From Hemileia vastatrix (Eukaryota > Basidiomycota > Pucciniomycetes > Pucciniales > Zaghouaniaceae), in assembly GCA_030280995.1 (NCBI GenBank), contig JASXTE010000002.1:29338683-29402682 (forward strand): DNA of 64,000 bases. Reading direction: 5' to 3'. How positions within the stretch are numbered: the first letter of the stretch is position 1; every line of letters begins with the position of its first letter. Below are positions 44,335-56,108 of the stretch, piece after piece. A model generated the notes under the pieces. It did no database searches. It saw only the letters and a program-made list of their open reading frames with translations, and had not been told where the DNA came from. A program made the translations under genes and the position numbers.

Positions 44335-47300
44335 TGTTTAATTTTTTTAAGAAGGGTGGATAAATTAGAAATTTATTTTTCAGGTATCCATTTATCAAAT
44401 TCATTTGATTTCCCCTTAAATCTTAATAAATACTCAGTTCCTTTTTCTTTAGTAAGGATTCTTTTCTTGAGTATTTTTTCAATCTCTGCTTTTTCCACAA
44501 TTTCTTCAGGTTGCTTTTTAGGCCTTCCCCTTCTTTTTGGAAATAAGTCAGGATCATTTGCATGGTAAGGTTTCAATAATGAGATAGGGAAAACTGGATG
44601 TTTCCTATCATATGGAGCATATAATAGGACTTCCACTGCATTATTACCAACCATTTTGCTTACTACAAAAGGTCCTACAAAGGGATCCTTTAATTTATAA
44701 TTACCTTGTAAGTTAAAATGTAGCGTTGATATAAGGACTTCATCTCCCTTTTTGAATTAAAATTCTTTATGAGATTTATTTCATCTTTTATTTTCATATT
44801 CAAATGCTTTTTGGATGCATTCTTCTGCATGCTTTCTACACATTTGTTGCATATGAATAAAGGATTTAGTACCAGAGTGTATATCTAACCTTGGTAATTT
44901 ATTTAAATGATTTACTGGGGTATTTGGTACATATCCCAGCCAGAGTTCAAATGGTTTCTTCTCTGTTACAGAATGAGTTGTGCTATTATAAGCAAATTCA
45001 AGGCCAGGAATTAATGTTACCCAGTCATGTGTGAATTTCTCATTGTCTTTGTATTCTAATCCAAAGGCACAATATCTTCTGATCATGTCTTCTAGAGTTT
45101 TTATCATTCTCTCAGCCAGCCCATCAGTTTGTGGATGGTTTGCTGTAGACAATTTTAATTGGCAACCTGATACTTCCATCAAAGATGTCCAGAACTCTGA
45201 AGTGAATTTAGGGTCTCTGTCAGAGATTATGGCTTTAGGGAACCCCGCAGTATTCATCATCTGAGTCCACCATAAAAGTGCCAACTCTTTAGAAGATACC
45301 TCTTTATGGGTAGGGATAAATTTACACATTTTTGTTAATCTATCTACTATTACCCAGCAAGAATTGAAAATTTCTTTTCCTGCTAATGGAAAGACAGTTA
45401 CAAAATCCATGTTTATAATTTCCCATGGAGCTTTTGGCTGCTCTATTTGTTGTAACAACCCAGCTCTCTTCCCAGTTAATCTTTTAGATTTCTGACAAGA
45501 GTCACATGTTTCAATGTATTTTTGTACATCTTCTTTCATGTTTATGCACCAGGCTGTGTTTTTAAGTCGAGTTAATGTTTTGTTAAAGTCAAAATGACCA
45601 GCTAAGATGTCATCATGACAAGTACTTAACATTAACTCTTTCATAGAAGGTGGTATCACTATTACATTACTTAACTTTTTCCTGTAATATATGTATCCAT
45701 CTTCAATCGATAGTTTACCTTTTTCCAACGCATTTCTATACTTTGGAGGCAAGGTTTTAATCAATGCACTCATGGATGCATTAGTTGGATCATTTAGAAT
45801 GGTAGATAGTTTAGTCAAATCTTTATCAGATGAATAATTTTCCAATATAGTTTGCATAAATTCTTCCTCTAAATCCACTATATAAATCCCAAATATATGT
45901 ATAACCTCATTTTCAGGTACATAAGCTGGGTTGTCAGCACATTTTGCAAAGGACTTCTGGATAATAAATCCACATTAGAATGCAATGTTCCTGCTCTGTG
46001 AGTGATTTTCATTCTTCCTCTGTACTCTTGTACAGCTAGTTGCCATCTAAACATGTGCCTATTAGGGGTTTTCATGTTTAGTAATGATTTTACTGCACTG
46101 CAATCTGTTATAAGTTCAAACTTCTGGTCTTCCAGATAGTAATGAAGTTTCTCCAAAGCCCACACCGCAGCTGAACATTCTAGCTGTGTGGCACCATACC
46201 TCAATTCTGTTTTTCTTAAGGTTCTGGATATATAACATATAACTACTTCAGATAAGTTTCCATTTATTATCTGTTTCTGCTGTAAAGCAGCACCTAAACC
46301 TATGAAGCTTGCATCAGTGTACAAGATAAAAGGTAGGGTGAAATCTGGCAGTCCCAATATTGGAGCTGACATTAAACATTCCATGTGTGGTTATTAATAA
46401 GTAATTTTTAGAATTATTTTCTACAGGAATCTGGTGGTAACCCTTATTTCCATCCAGAAAGGAAATATATTTTGCTCCTTGTAAAGTAGCATGGATAGAA
46501 GCTATCCTTGGTAGAGGGTAAATATCATCTACAGTGTATGTATTCAGAGCTCTATAATCACTGCATAATTTTGCCTTATCTTTTTTATAAGAGATTAATA
46601 CTGGTGAAATAACACAATAATTAGGTGTTGTGTCCACTTTTTCAACAATACCCATTTCTAATAACATTTTTATGTTGTCTTCAATATCTTTCCTTTTTGC
46701 AGGAGAAGCTGGGTAAGGTTTCTTTTTCAAGCTTCCAGGAATATTATCCAAATCACAACTAAAAGAGATTTTCATCTCATGGTCTTTGACCAATCCTAGT
46801 TCATTTTAACCATGAGCAAATGCCATACATATGATTTAATCAATCTCAAAAAAAAAATTCAATTTTTGAGAGTTGAGGACTGAAATAGGCCTTTTGGATT
46901 TCATTGTCCAATTCAACCATTTCAGTGGTGGTTCTTCCACCTTGCAGTTGTTCTTCTCTAGGAGAAATGGCATACACTGAGTTTTCAGAACATATTTTAA
47001 CTTTTCTCTTACCATTCATGCCTATAGTGAAGCAACTGTTTGCAGGATCTAGTTTAATGCCAAATTTTGTCAATAAATCATTGCCAATAATAAACCAATC
47101 ACTACAATTTTTCTTATCCATTACTACAAATTCACACACTGCTCTAATATATCCATTATTATATTTAAAGAATACAGCAGTTTTTTATTTGCCAATTGGA
47201 TTTAATACTGAACCAAAACCTCTCCAGTTCTTTGTTTGAACAGGTTCTAGTTTTTCCTGGTACTTACTATCAAGTTTCATTAATGTCTTAATTGAAACTA

Positions 47301-49678
47301 CACTACCTGCAGCCCCAGTGTCAAGAATGGCATTCATTTCTTTTCCACATATAATAACAGGTGCTCTGATAGGTGTTTTTTTTTAAGTATCATGAGTTAC
47401 ATCTTTAATTATTTCACCTTCCTCAATGGAAGTTAAAGATGTGTCTGTATGAGGTATAGCATCATTCAGGAACATAATATCCTGTTCTAATACAAATATC
47501 TCATGTTCATCATTACTGTAAGATATGTTACTTTTACAATCCTCACTGGATTCCACATTCTCATCTTCATGATTACTTGGTTCAGGATTCTGTGAGGTTT
47601 CAATAACATTTATTTTCTTCTTACACATGTGACCCTTTACCCAAGGTTCATTACATTATTAACAATTGTTATTCTCCTGTCTCTTAGGGACAAGGGGAGC
47701 TGAAGGTTTTTTCTTCTCCACTGGCAATTTACTTGTAGTAGGTTTTACCACGTCAACACTTTGTCTGTAATTTCTATACTTGGTTTCATACCTTTGGCTT
47801 AATAATATCTCATTGCATATATTAATGAACCCAGAGGTATCTCTGATGGTTTCAGTTCTAGCTACAATAATGTCTCTAACTTATATAGGCAACTTTTATA
47901 TTATTTTTTCTTTCCACTCTTCATAATCCATTTTTGGATCCATAGCTTTCATGATTTTTATTAAAGTCATTAAAAAGAAAATGGGTTTATCTCCAGCATT
48001 TGGATTATATCTTGTTCTTTCATAAAATCTTTGTTGAGTGATTTTAAATTTTAAGCCACCAAATTGCCTTTCAATTAGTGCCTTCCATTCATTCCAGGAG
48101 TAATTAATTCCCTCACTCAATACAGACTCAAACCATAATAAGGCCACATCTGTAAATAAAGATATTGACTTTGAAGTAATTTCTTCTTCTGGTAATTTGT
48201 ATGAAAATTTTAAGTTATCAATTCTTTGTATGAATTGCTGCCAATCATATTTTGAATCCCCGTCAAAAGAAGGGTACTGATCTAACTTAGGCCAGTTCTT
48301 TTGGTTAGTTCTTGCTTCCCTAACCTAAGGAATATTCAGTAATTCCTTTAATTTGGAAAGATGATCTTTTATTTCATCTTTTACTGATTTACTGTTCTCA
48401 GAGCCCATGAAACTATGTTCATGTTCCATCATTGGTGTTTCATTTGCATGTTTCATGTAAACAGGTACTCTTGCCACATAAGAAGTGTTATCTTTTATTT
48501 TCTCAGTATTTTTCAATATGTTTGGTACTTCTATTTATACTCTTTTTAACCTATCCTTTATTACAGGTACATGAGTCAGAGTATCATTTATATTTGAAAA
48601 AGATAATTTAACACGTCCCTCAATGGTAGCCATAACATTCTGAGTATGTTCTAATTTACTTTCTAAATTTCTAATCTCAGAATTCAATCTTTTATTCTCA
48701 TTTATTAATTCATCATTTGAATTTTCAATAATTTTTAATTTATTGGCTGTGGTACTCAATGATTAAGTTAGCTGTAATAATACATTTTCTGTATTATTGT
48801 TTGACACTTTTGAGAACTCTTCCAATTTTTCAATTCTCAATAATAATTTACTTATTATTTTTGATTTCATTGGATTCTCTTTCAAAAAATATTCTATTTT
48901 TTCTGTGTCCAACTCAGAAGACTCATCATTTGATTCCATTTTTATATTAATAGCATTATCCTGGTGATCAATAAAACTATTTACATTGTCCTCATGTAAA
49001 GACAAGTTTAACATACTTTTTTTCAAATGAATAATCCTTTAAATCATTATCAATAATATCAAATATTTCCTTATCAATCTCATTACCTATAAGTAATTCA
49101 TTTTCAGGTTGATACAATTGATTATGAGGAGTTGGATGACTTACCAAGGTCTTATACCACTTCCCCTGCCTCTCCTTGCTTTTCCCCTGTAATGGTGACT
49201 TCTGGAGCCCTGCTGTTGAGGATTGTTGTAATTTTTGGCGTACCAATCCCATTTCCATTTTCTTACTGTGATTTTTTGATCCTCCTCTTGGGCTGGAGGT
49301 GTTGCTACGGAATCGGTGGGTGCCACTGTTTGTGGTTGAGCCTTTATGTCCACTAGAGCTTGGTTGACTTTGATGAAACCTTGAGCTGCTCTTTTCTACA
49401 GGTTGTTGATATGGTCCACTATATTGTTGACTCTTATTGTCAAGGTGTTCAATAGGGTGGATAGGGAGTGAATTTGTTCTTGTAATGTATTTTTTACTTT
49501 CTTTATTGAAACTTGCTTTAAAAGCCTTTACCTTTCCTCCAGAGACATTGGCGGAATGTTGTTTATTATTGGAGAGTCCTGGACCTCCATTTGAATGTCC
49601 TGTAACATGTCTTTCAGCTCTAGGTCTTAAGTTATAAGGTTTTGCCTTATTACTTACAATGTCATTGTTGTCACACAT
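44335..49678 (-). pseudogene. element 4 gag-pol (broken, RT core deleted)
   Basis: Gag begins at ATG 49678 (MCDNNDIVSNKAKPYNLRPR) and is open to 48992, followed by stop-split gag frames. Capsid is at about 48290-47896 and zinc-knuckle remnants at about 47640. Protease and pre-RT follow (47139-46846), then RT start 46793-46390. At about 46384 the sequence jumps from LLITTH straight to ECLMSAPILGLPDF. Compared with element 3, about 490 bp are lost, including the YIDD active site. RNase H (46384-45878) and integrase (45878-44781; D in INMDFVTVFPL, D in ISDRDPKFTSEFW, E in GLAERM) are otherwise readable. The AT-hook KRRGRPKKQPEE and chromodomain (44654-44373) end in a premature TAA after WIPEK. 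Confidence 0.92.
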
Positions 49679-50266
49679 TTTAATGTGGAATTTTTTATAA
49701 GGAATTGAAAGTTTAGATATGAAAACTTCAAAAGGAGTTTTATCAGTATTTATCAATACCACTGAAGACAATTTTATTTCTTACTTATTGGTATGAAGTG
49801 AATTTCTAAGTGCCAAAAATCAAATATGCTTTTTAAGTGGTCACTTGATTTAACTGGTCTACAATATGTAGCCGTTTTTTATATTTAAAAAGAAAACAAC
49901 TGTTAGTAAGGTTCTTTTTCAAATATAAATGAATTTTACAAACCAATAGAAAGGGATTAAAAGTCCTTTTAAAAGAAAACAATTAATCAGTTTAATTGGT
50001 TATCATCTGCAAAGATCACAAATTTAATTGGTCTATTGACAGACTCCCACTAAGAACAATTATATGTTAAATTAGTGGTAAAATTGTTGATTCAATATCA
50101 CAATTTAATTATATAAAAGGGCTTCTTCTTTCTGAAATCACTATATAAGCAACCCCAACCTGTTGTAATTATACAAATATTTCTATAGGGATTTTATTTA
50201 CGTGTACCTTCTATGAAATTTTTACTTACTGGATTATAATGGAATGCTTGAGGAAAGGTCCCCAAT

Positions 50267-51769
50267 TGTCAGGCTGAGATCAAGTACAAAGACATGAACT
50301 AGCTTGAATGGTCAGTTTTCTAGAATATTCTAATGGTCCTATATGAATACTGTACTACAAATCCAACAAATAGTAAAATATAATCAAAAATAAAGGTCTC
50401 AGTAATAAAATTCTTACTATCTTTATATGTGGCTTACAATCTTTTTAGTTGGTGGAAAAATAGACTTTAATAATTCAGATACTATTCAAAAGTCTTATAA
50501 ATATACTAATTGATATGTATTGTAATTTATCTGGTTATATTGGTTAAATTGTAATGATAAAGAATGTAGAAACAAGACCCAAAAACCTCCTCCTTTTATA
50601 CATGCTGAGTTCCCCAATGATTCCCTTGATGTACCACCCAATACACAGTTAATGACGCCTCCAAACAGCTAATAGACATGCCCATCAACATTCCCAGTAA
50701 CCCATGACATAATTAGAAGAGTAACAACCGTCAAAATCCTGTATTAATAAGGAAAATCCGACAAAATTAAAGAATAAGATAAAAAGAGAGTATACGCATA
50801 TTAAACAATAATATAAAAGACTAAAGGGGATTTTTTAAGGTTAATAATAGCTTAATAATAAGGGGGATTCACTGTATAAATAGTGTGGTTAATCCTGACA
50901 TTATACTACGTGAAATTCCCATTCAAAAATACCCAATATTGACTGAGAAACCACCCAAAAACTCAATAAAGAGCGTGAGATGTGGGGTAACTACATGCAG
51001 TCCTTGGCAGGCGCTTGCATGGGTAAATACTTGACTAATTTTAGGCGAATTTAGTTGTGGTAGTGAAATAAGACACCAAGAGTGAGATTATTAATGAAAT
51101 TAGTGCATATAAACAAGGTCAATGCATTATTAATTAAGCTAGGACACTAAATAATCGCCTGTCGCCTATTTTAGTGTGTTTCCCCACAGTGGGTGTAGAA
51201 TGTGGGGTAATTATAGTGTGAAAAAAGCTAACTTGGCTAAAAATGAAGCTATTCACACGGGAAAAAAGCAGGCAGTATGTGGCCAGTACACAGAAGCCAT
51301 TTCTGGCATAAAAAAACACCAAATTTGAAAAGTGTTATTTTTATGAATTTAAGTAGCCAAATCAATAGTCCTAAATGAGAAAAATTGATCTGTCAAAGTG
51401 CAATTTTGATATTCTCAAATTTATGGCACATATAGTCAACTTTTAAGTGAAATAAAGCGCGTTTCTTGTTTTTTGCATAAAACAGTGAAAATAACAGCTT
51501 TAAGTGTACTTAAAAATTATGTAGCATTATACTTAAGGCTCTTAAGATTACCCTAACATATTCCAACTTAATATTAAGTACATAAGACTTATAAAAGGTG
51601 GATATATGCATGTATATAAGGTGTTATAAAGGCATATTTTGTATATTATCATAATTTTACTTATGTATACTGTTTGTGTACTCTTAATTATTATTCCCAT
51701 GTATAGTTCATGTGTTTAACATAACTTATAAGTAATTTTTACTCAGTCCTGGGGATATACAGGCTGACA
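50267..51769 (-). repeat. element 4 5' LTR
   Basis: Starts TGTCAGGCTGAGATC and ends ACAGGCTGACA, 1503 bp. It is followed by TATTT and the continuation of the LTR of element 5. Confidence 0.93.
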
Positions 51770-52487
51770 TATTTACTCCACATCTCACACCCTTTTTTGG
51801 GTTTCTAGGTGGTTTCTCAGTCAATTTTGGTCATTTTTGAATGGGAATTTCACGTAGTATAATGTCAGGATCACCCCATCATTTCTAAAGTGAATCACCC
51901 TTATTTTTTAGCTCTTATTAACCTTAATTTTACCTCTTTAGTCTTTTATATTGATGTATAATATGCATATACTCTATTTTCTACTTATTCTTTAATTTTG
52001 ATGGATTTTCCCTATTATTCCAAGATTTTGGCGGGAGTTACTCTTCTAATTATGTTATGGGTCACTAGGGATGTTGATGGACATGTCTATTAGTTGTATG
52101 GAGGCGTCATTAACTGTATATTGTACTGGTAAATCAAGGGATTCATTGGGGAACTTATTGTGTATAAAAGGAGGAGGTTTTGGGTCTTGTTTTCTGCATT
52201 CTTTATCATTACAATTTAAACATATAACCAATACAATTACAATACATATCAATAGTACTTATAGAGTCTTTGAATAGTATCTGAATTTATTAAATCTATT
52301 TTTGTACCAACTATAAATATTTTAAGCCATATATAATTAGTGAGATTAGAATTACTGAGACCCTTAAATTGAGTTATAGCTTTCTTATTGGATTTGTACT
52401 ACAGTATTCATATAGGACCATAAAAATCTTCTAGACAACTGACCATTCAAGCTAGTTCATGTCTTTGTACTTGACCTCAGCCTGACA
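51770..52487 (+). repeat. element 5 5' LTR, second piece
   Basis: Resumes with TATTTACTCCACATCTCAC (TAGTTACCCCACATCTCAC in other copies), carries TATAAAAGGAGGAGG near 52163 and ends CAGCCTGACA at 52487. ATTGGGGGCCTTTCCTCAAG, the presumed primer-binding site, follows. Confidence 0.88.
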
Positions 52488-53164
52488 ATTGGGGGCCTTT
52501 CCTCAAGAATTCTGTTGGTTATCTTCCAGTAAGTAAAAAATTCAAAAAAGAGGCTACAAGTAAATAAAATCCCTATAGAAATATTTTTATAATTACAACA
52601 AGTTGGGGTCACTTATATAGTGATTTCAGGAAAATAAGCCCTGTTATATAATAAAATTGTGATATTGAATCAACAATTTTACCACTAATTTAACATATAA
52701 TTGTTATTAGTGGGTCTGTCAATAGATGAATTAAATTTTTGATCTTTGCAGATAAAAATTTTTAACACTAATTTAACATAAAATTGTTCTTAGTGGGAGT
52801 CTGTCAATAGACTAATTAAATTTATGATCTTTGCAGATGATATCCAATTAAACTGGTTAACTTTTTTCTTTTAAACAGGACTCTTAATCCCTTTTTATTG
52901 GTTTGTAAAATTCATTTAATATTTAGAAAGAATCTTACTGACAAATTTTCTTTTTTAAATAAAAAACCATGGCTACATATTGTAGACCAGTTAAATCAAG
53001 TGACCACATAAAAGCATATTTGAATTTTGGCACTTCTAAATTCACTTCATACCTACAAGTAAGCAATAAAATTGTCTTCTGTGGTATTGATAAATACTGA
53101 TAAAACTCCTTTATGAAGTTTTAAAATCTCAAATTTCAATTCTTTGATTAAATTCCACATAAAA
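52488..53164 (+). other. element 5 leader with about 85-bp duplication
   Basis: Untranslated leader. A segment containing AATTGTTATTAGTGGGTCTG and TGATCTTTGCAGAT (about 52685-52752) is repeated at about 52768-52840. The core GTGGGAGTCTGTCAATAGA is conserved in the leaders of elements 3 and 4, so it may be a packaging or structural signal. No gene is seen. Confidence 0.6.
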
Positions 53165-53650
53165 ATGTGTGACAACAATGATATTGTGAGTAATAAGGCA
53201 AAACCTTATAGCTTAAGACCTAGAGCTGAGAGACCTGGTACAGGACATTCAAATGGAGGGCCAGGATTCCCCCACAAACACCATCACTCCACAAATGTCT
53301 CTGGAAGAAAGAGAAAAACTATTAAAACAGGTATCAATAAAGAAAACAAAAAATACCTTACAAGAACAAATTCACTCCCTCTCCACTCTACTGAACACCT
53401 TGACAATAAGAGTAAACAATATAGTGGACCAGATAAACAATCTGGAGAAAAAAGCAGCTCAGGGCTTTGTAGAAGTCAATCAAGCTCTAGTAGAAATAAA
53501 GGCTCAACCACCAACAATGGCAGCAAACAATTCCATAGCAACACCTCCAGTCCAAGAGGAGGACCAAAAAATTCCAGTCAGCAAATGGAAATGGGATTGG
53601 TACGCCCAAAATTACAACAACCCTCCTCAACAGCAGGGCTTCAGCAGTGA
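53165..53650 (+). pseudogene. element 5 gag N-terminus (frame A)
   Basis: Starts MCDNNDIVSNKAKPYSLRPR as in element 4. The region is Ser/Asn/Lys-rich and ends at a TGA at 53650 after QQMEMGLVRPKLQQPSS. The downstream gag (53783) is in the same frame, so the TGA is a nonsense lesion. About 400 bp are shared with the +1 ORF at 53253-53705. Confidence 0.65.
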
Positions 53651-53705
53651 CCCTTACGGGGGAAAGCCAAGGAGAGGCAGGGGAAATGGAATAAGACCTG
53701 GGTAA
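53253..53705 (+). CDS. element 5 overlapping +1 ORF (coiled coil, KWKWDWY)
   Basis: 150 codons, +1 relative to gag. After MEGQDSPTNTITPQ it has a leucine-heptad segment (MSLEEREKLLKQVSIKKTKN, then LSTLLNTLTIRVNNIVDQIN), VSKWKWDWYAQNYNNP, and a basic Gly/Arg tail (PYGGKPRRGRGNGIRPG) before TAA. It is uninterrupted here although the element is dead. The same ORF in elements 2 and 3 keeps the coiled-coil, W-x-W and basic-tail order. It could be a small nucleic-acid-binding or assembly accessory protein, or the genuine gag N-terminus; the sequence does not decide. Confidence 0.6.
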   Translation: MEGQDSPTNTITPQMSLEEREKLLKQVSIKKTKNTLQEQIHSLSTLLNTLTIRVNNIVDQINNLEKKAAQGFVEVNQALVEIKAQPPTMAANNSIATPPVQEEDQKIPVSKWKWDWYAQNYNNPPQQQGFSSDPYGGKPRRGRGNGIRPG

Positions 53706-53782
53706 GTCATCCATCTTCTCAGGATCAATTATATAATCCTAACAATGAATTACTTATAGGTAATGAAATTGATAGAGAGTTA

Positions 53783-54361
53783 TTGGATATAAGTGATAAG
53801 GATTTAAAAAATTACTCATTTGAAAATAACATGTTAAACTTGTCTTTAAATGAGGACAATGTACATAGTTTTATTGACCACCAGGAAAATGCTATTAATA
53901 TAAAAATGGAACCAAATGAATTAAATCTTGAACCTGATGATGAGTCTTCTGAATTGGACACAGAAAAAATTGAATATTTTTTAAAAGAAAATCCAATGGA
54001 ATCAAAAATAATTAGTAAATTATTATTAAGAATTGAAAAATTGGAAGAACTCTCTAGAGAGTCAAACAATAATACAGAAAATGTATTATTAAATTTTCCA
54101 ATATCTCTTTTGAAACCTTACACATCCAATAGTGATTTATTTCCCAAAAGGAGGGGACAACCAAAAAAGACCCCTAATGAAATCACTGAGACAGCAGAAA
54201 TTGATAAGATTCTAAGTGACAGAATAGTTACTGCTGGAAAAGGTACTAAATACTTATTGAGATTCAAGAATAAATCTTCAGAATATGATTCTTGGATACC
54301 TGGGAAAGAGATATCTAATCTTCCTACTCTGCCAAAGAAATATAAAAAGAAAAAATCATAG
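53783..54361 (+). pseudogene. gag / chromodomain fusion frame of element 5
   Basis: A 192-codon open frame is family-B gag up to NNNTENVLL (about 54088). It then reads directly into FPISLLKPYTSNSDLFPKRR, the family-A pol C-terminus, with a damaged AT-hook (RRGQPKK, Arg to Gln) and a chromodomain-like KYLLRFKNKSSEYDSW. Everything between, from gag to late integrase, is missing. The junction preserves the reading frame. A frame of this size in a dead element may be chance, but it could encode a small gag-chromodomain protein. Confidence 0.7.
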
Positions 54362-54393
54362 GATTTATTATTATTTTTTTTAGAGTGAGGGAG

Positions 54394-54458
54394 TCTCAGC
54401 CAGGCTGCTAGACTTACCAAGTAAAATAATTAATTATTTATTGGGATGAAGCCACACC

Positions 54459-54491
<33 letters not shown>

Positions 54492-55254
54492 ATTATTTTA
54501 CTTACTTTAAATTTATGTGTAATAAATTAACTAGTTACAAAAGAAGTAAATTTAGTAAAACTTTAAAATTAATATTAATTGTCCTATATATATATTTTAT
54601 TCCTATTTTTTTTACCATGCTCAAATGACAGTTGAAAGGAAATTAAAATCAAAATATTAAAATAAGAAAGGGTTTAATATTTGAAATATAATTTAAAATA
54701 AAAATAAAAATGTTTAAAAAATCAAATTACTTATTTAAAAATAACAAGTACCGGAATTTTTAAATAAATAATTTTCTTTTGACACATACAGTAAATAGAA
54801 TATTCTAAAAACATTCTTTATAGAACAATATTATAATTTGAAATGTTCTTTATTCTGGAACATTCTTCCCTACTCTCACACACTTGTATTTAGAATCTTT
54901 TCTCTGTCATTTGTCTCTCCTTTGCCTATATAAGGCCTCCTTTTCTGGTTGTTTTGGATTCATTTACTTATTTATTTTTATTAAACAAATTTACTATATT
55001 AAAATATTTATTACTATCTCTTAATTGTTCTAGTATTTACAATAATGTAGTACTACTCCATTAATTAAAATAATAATTATAAACTATTTTACCTCTTTAA
55101 TTTATGTAAACCAAATAGAAAGATAACTATACGTACTCTCACTTTGAAATCCCAAAATCTCCCCAATACCACCGTTGGAACTCCACCAAAAATCTTCCAG
55201 ACGTAAAAGACCACCCGACAATATTACTTAGTCCTGGGTATCCCTAGTCTGACA
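54394..55254 (+). repeat. element 5 3' LTR (family A-like)
   Basis: Follows the tract AGAGTGAGGGAG. It begins TCTCAGCCAGGCTGCTAGAC, matching the reverse complement of the element 2 LTR end, and carries TATATAAGGCC (about 54929) as in family A. It ends TCCCTAGTCTGACA. It is diverged from element 2 and includes an ATT-rich simple repeat (54463-54495). Its last 31 bp also resemble the reverse complement of a family-B LTR start. Confidence 0.75.
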
Positions 55255-55821
55255 CTGTTTGAGCACACCTTAGACATGGTTAGAAAATCATTTTTGCCTT
55301 TATGTGCCTTTGTGCATAACCAAGCTCAAATTGGGTTCAATAAGTTAATCAACAACTGGCTTCTAATAAGTGCTCATTGAGGAAGGAGACTTGCTAACAA
55401 GTCACCCCTCCTTACCCACCCAAATTTCCTTTGGCAATTTATTTCAGTTAATTGTTAAAGTCACTATGAAAGTAGTTAAAAAGTTATCAAGAGATAAAAA
55501 GGGGAATGCTGGTCAAATGCTCAATAAGTCATGGCCAAGTGATGGGCCAAGGGCTGGAAGATTTCTGTGTGAGTACTGATTGAACTACAGACTTGCATGC
55601 AGGTCCACTCATGATTTTTCCTGGCGATTGTATTTCCAAGTAAGTACTTTGTTTATTCTTGTTCTAATAAATTATAGATGGAAATCATATGATATTATAC
55701 TTTTAGCCTCTCACATATTCTTTATCTTCTTCTCCCTCTCTAATTACTACTACCTTAACTAGCATGCCCTCTCCCCTTCTCTCCCTAAATCACAATCTCC
55801 TCCAAACACCGTTCTTTTGAT
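55255..55821. other. intergenic boundary between repeats and genes
   Basis: No gene seen. At about 55375-55440, GGAGACTTGCTAACAAGTC followed by ACCCCTCC resembles the palindromic ends of the CACTA-like elements (6869, 26969, 16762/41147). It may be a relic of a further insertion abutting the IF-2 gene. Confidence 0.5.
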
Positions 55822-56054
55822 TTATAATCCATCTGTTAAAGTCCTTTTAACTTCTAATCTCTCAACACCTACTATCACATCACCTTCAACAAAATCACTG
55901 AACCCAGTAAATGACATACCACATTCACTACCTTTACTAATGGATGTTACATCCTTTTTACCATGTTTAAGTTGTTCTAATCGACCTATGATATATTATA
56001 GATAGAGAAAGTTAGAAGGATGAGAAGAATCAGCAAGATACAATAAATATAGGC

Positions 56055-56108
<54 letters not shown>

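Larger units (their letters stand above)
42645..51769 (-). mobile_element. Ty3/gypsy chromovirus 'element 4' (family B), defective
   Basis: LTRs 42645-44146 (1502 bp) and 50267-51769 (1503 bp) flank a minus-strand internal region. Flanking 5-mers are TAGTT and TATTT, a one-mismatch TSD, and the interrupted LTR of element 5 resumes directly after it. The polypurine tract lies at 44147-44160; the primer-binding site, on the minus strand from 50266, is ATTGGGGACCTTTCC. Many stops and an internal deletion in RT make it inactive. Confidence 0.93.
41871..55254 (+). mobile_element. 'element 5': internally deleted chimeric chromovirus
   Basis: The 5' LTR is family B (41871-42644 and 51770-52487, split by element 4). 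Leader and gag are family B (52488-54088). The end of pol (from about 54089) and the 3' LTR (54394-55254) are family-A-like. Protease, RT, RNase H and most of integrase are missing. Flanking 5-mers CTTTC and CTGTT do not match. Retrotransposition makes both LTRs identical, so two unlike LTRs imply recombination between two integrated elements. Confidence 0.75.

Noticed and set aside
53690..53720. GGTAAGTC at the end of the overlapping ORF as a 5' splice site joining it to gag
   Set aside because: The donor-like sequence is present in family B, but element 2 has CCCTAATACGTC there. What is conserved is the TAA stop, not a GT donor. Not excluded for family B alone.
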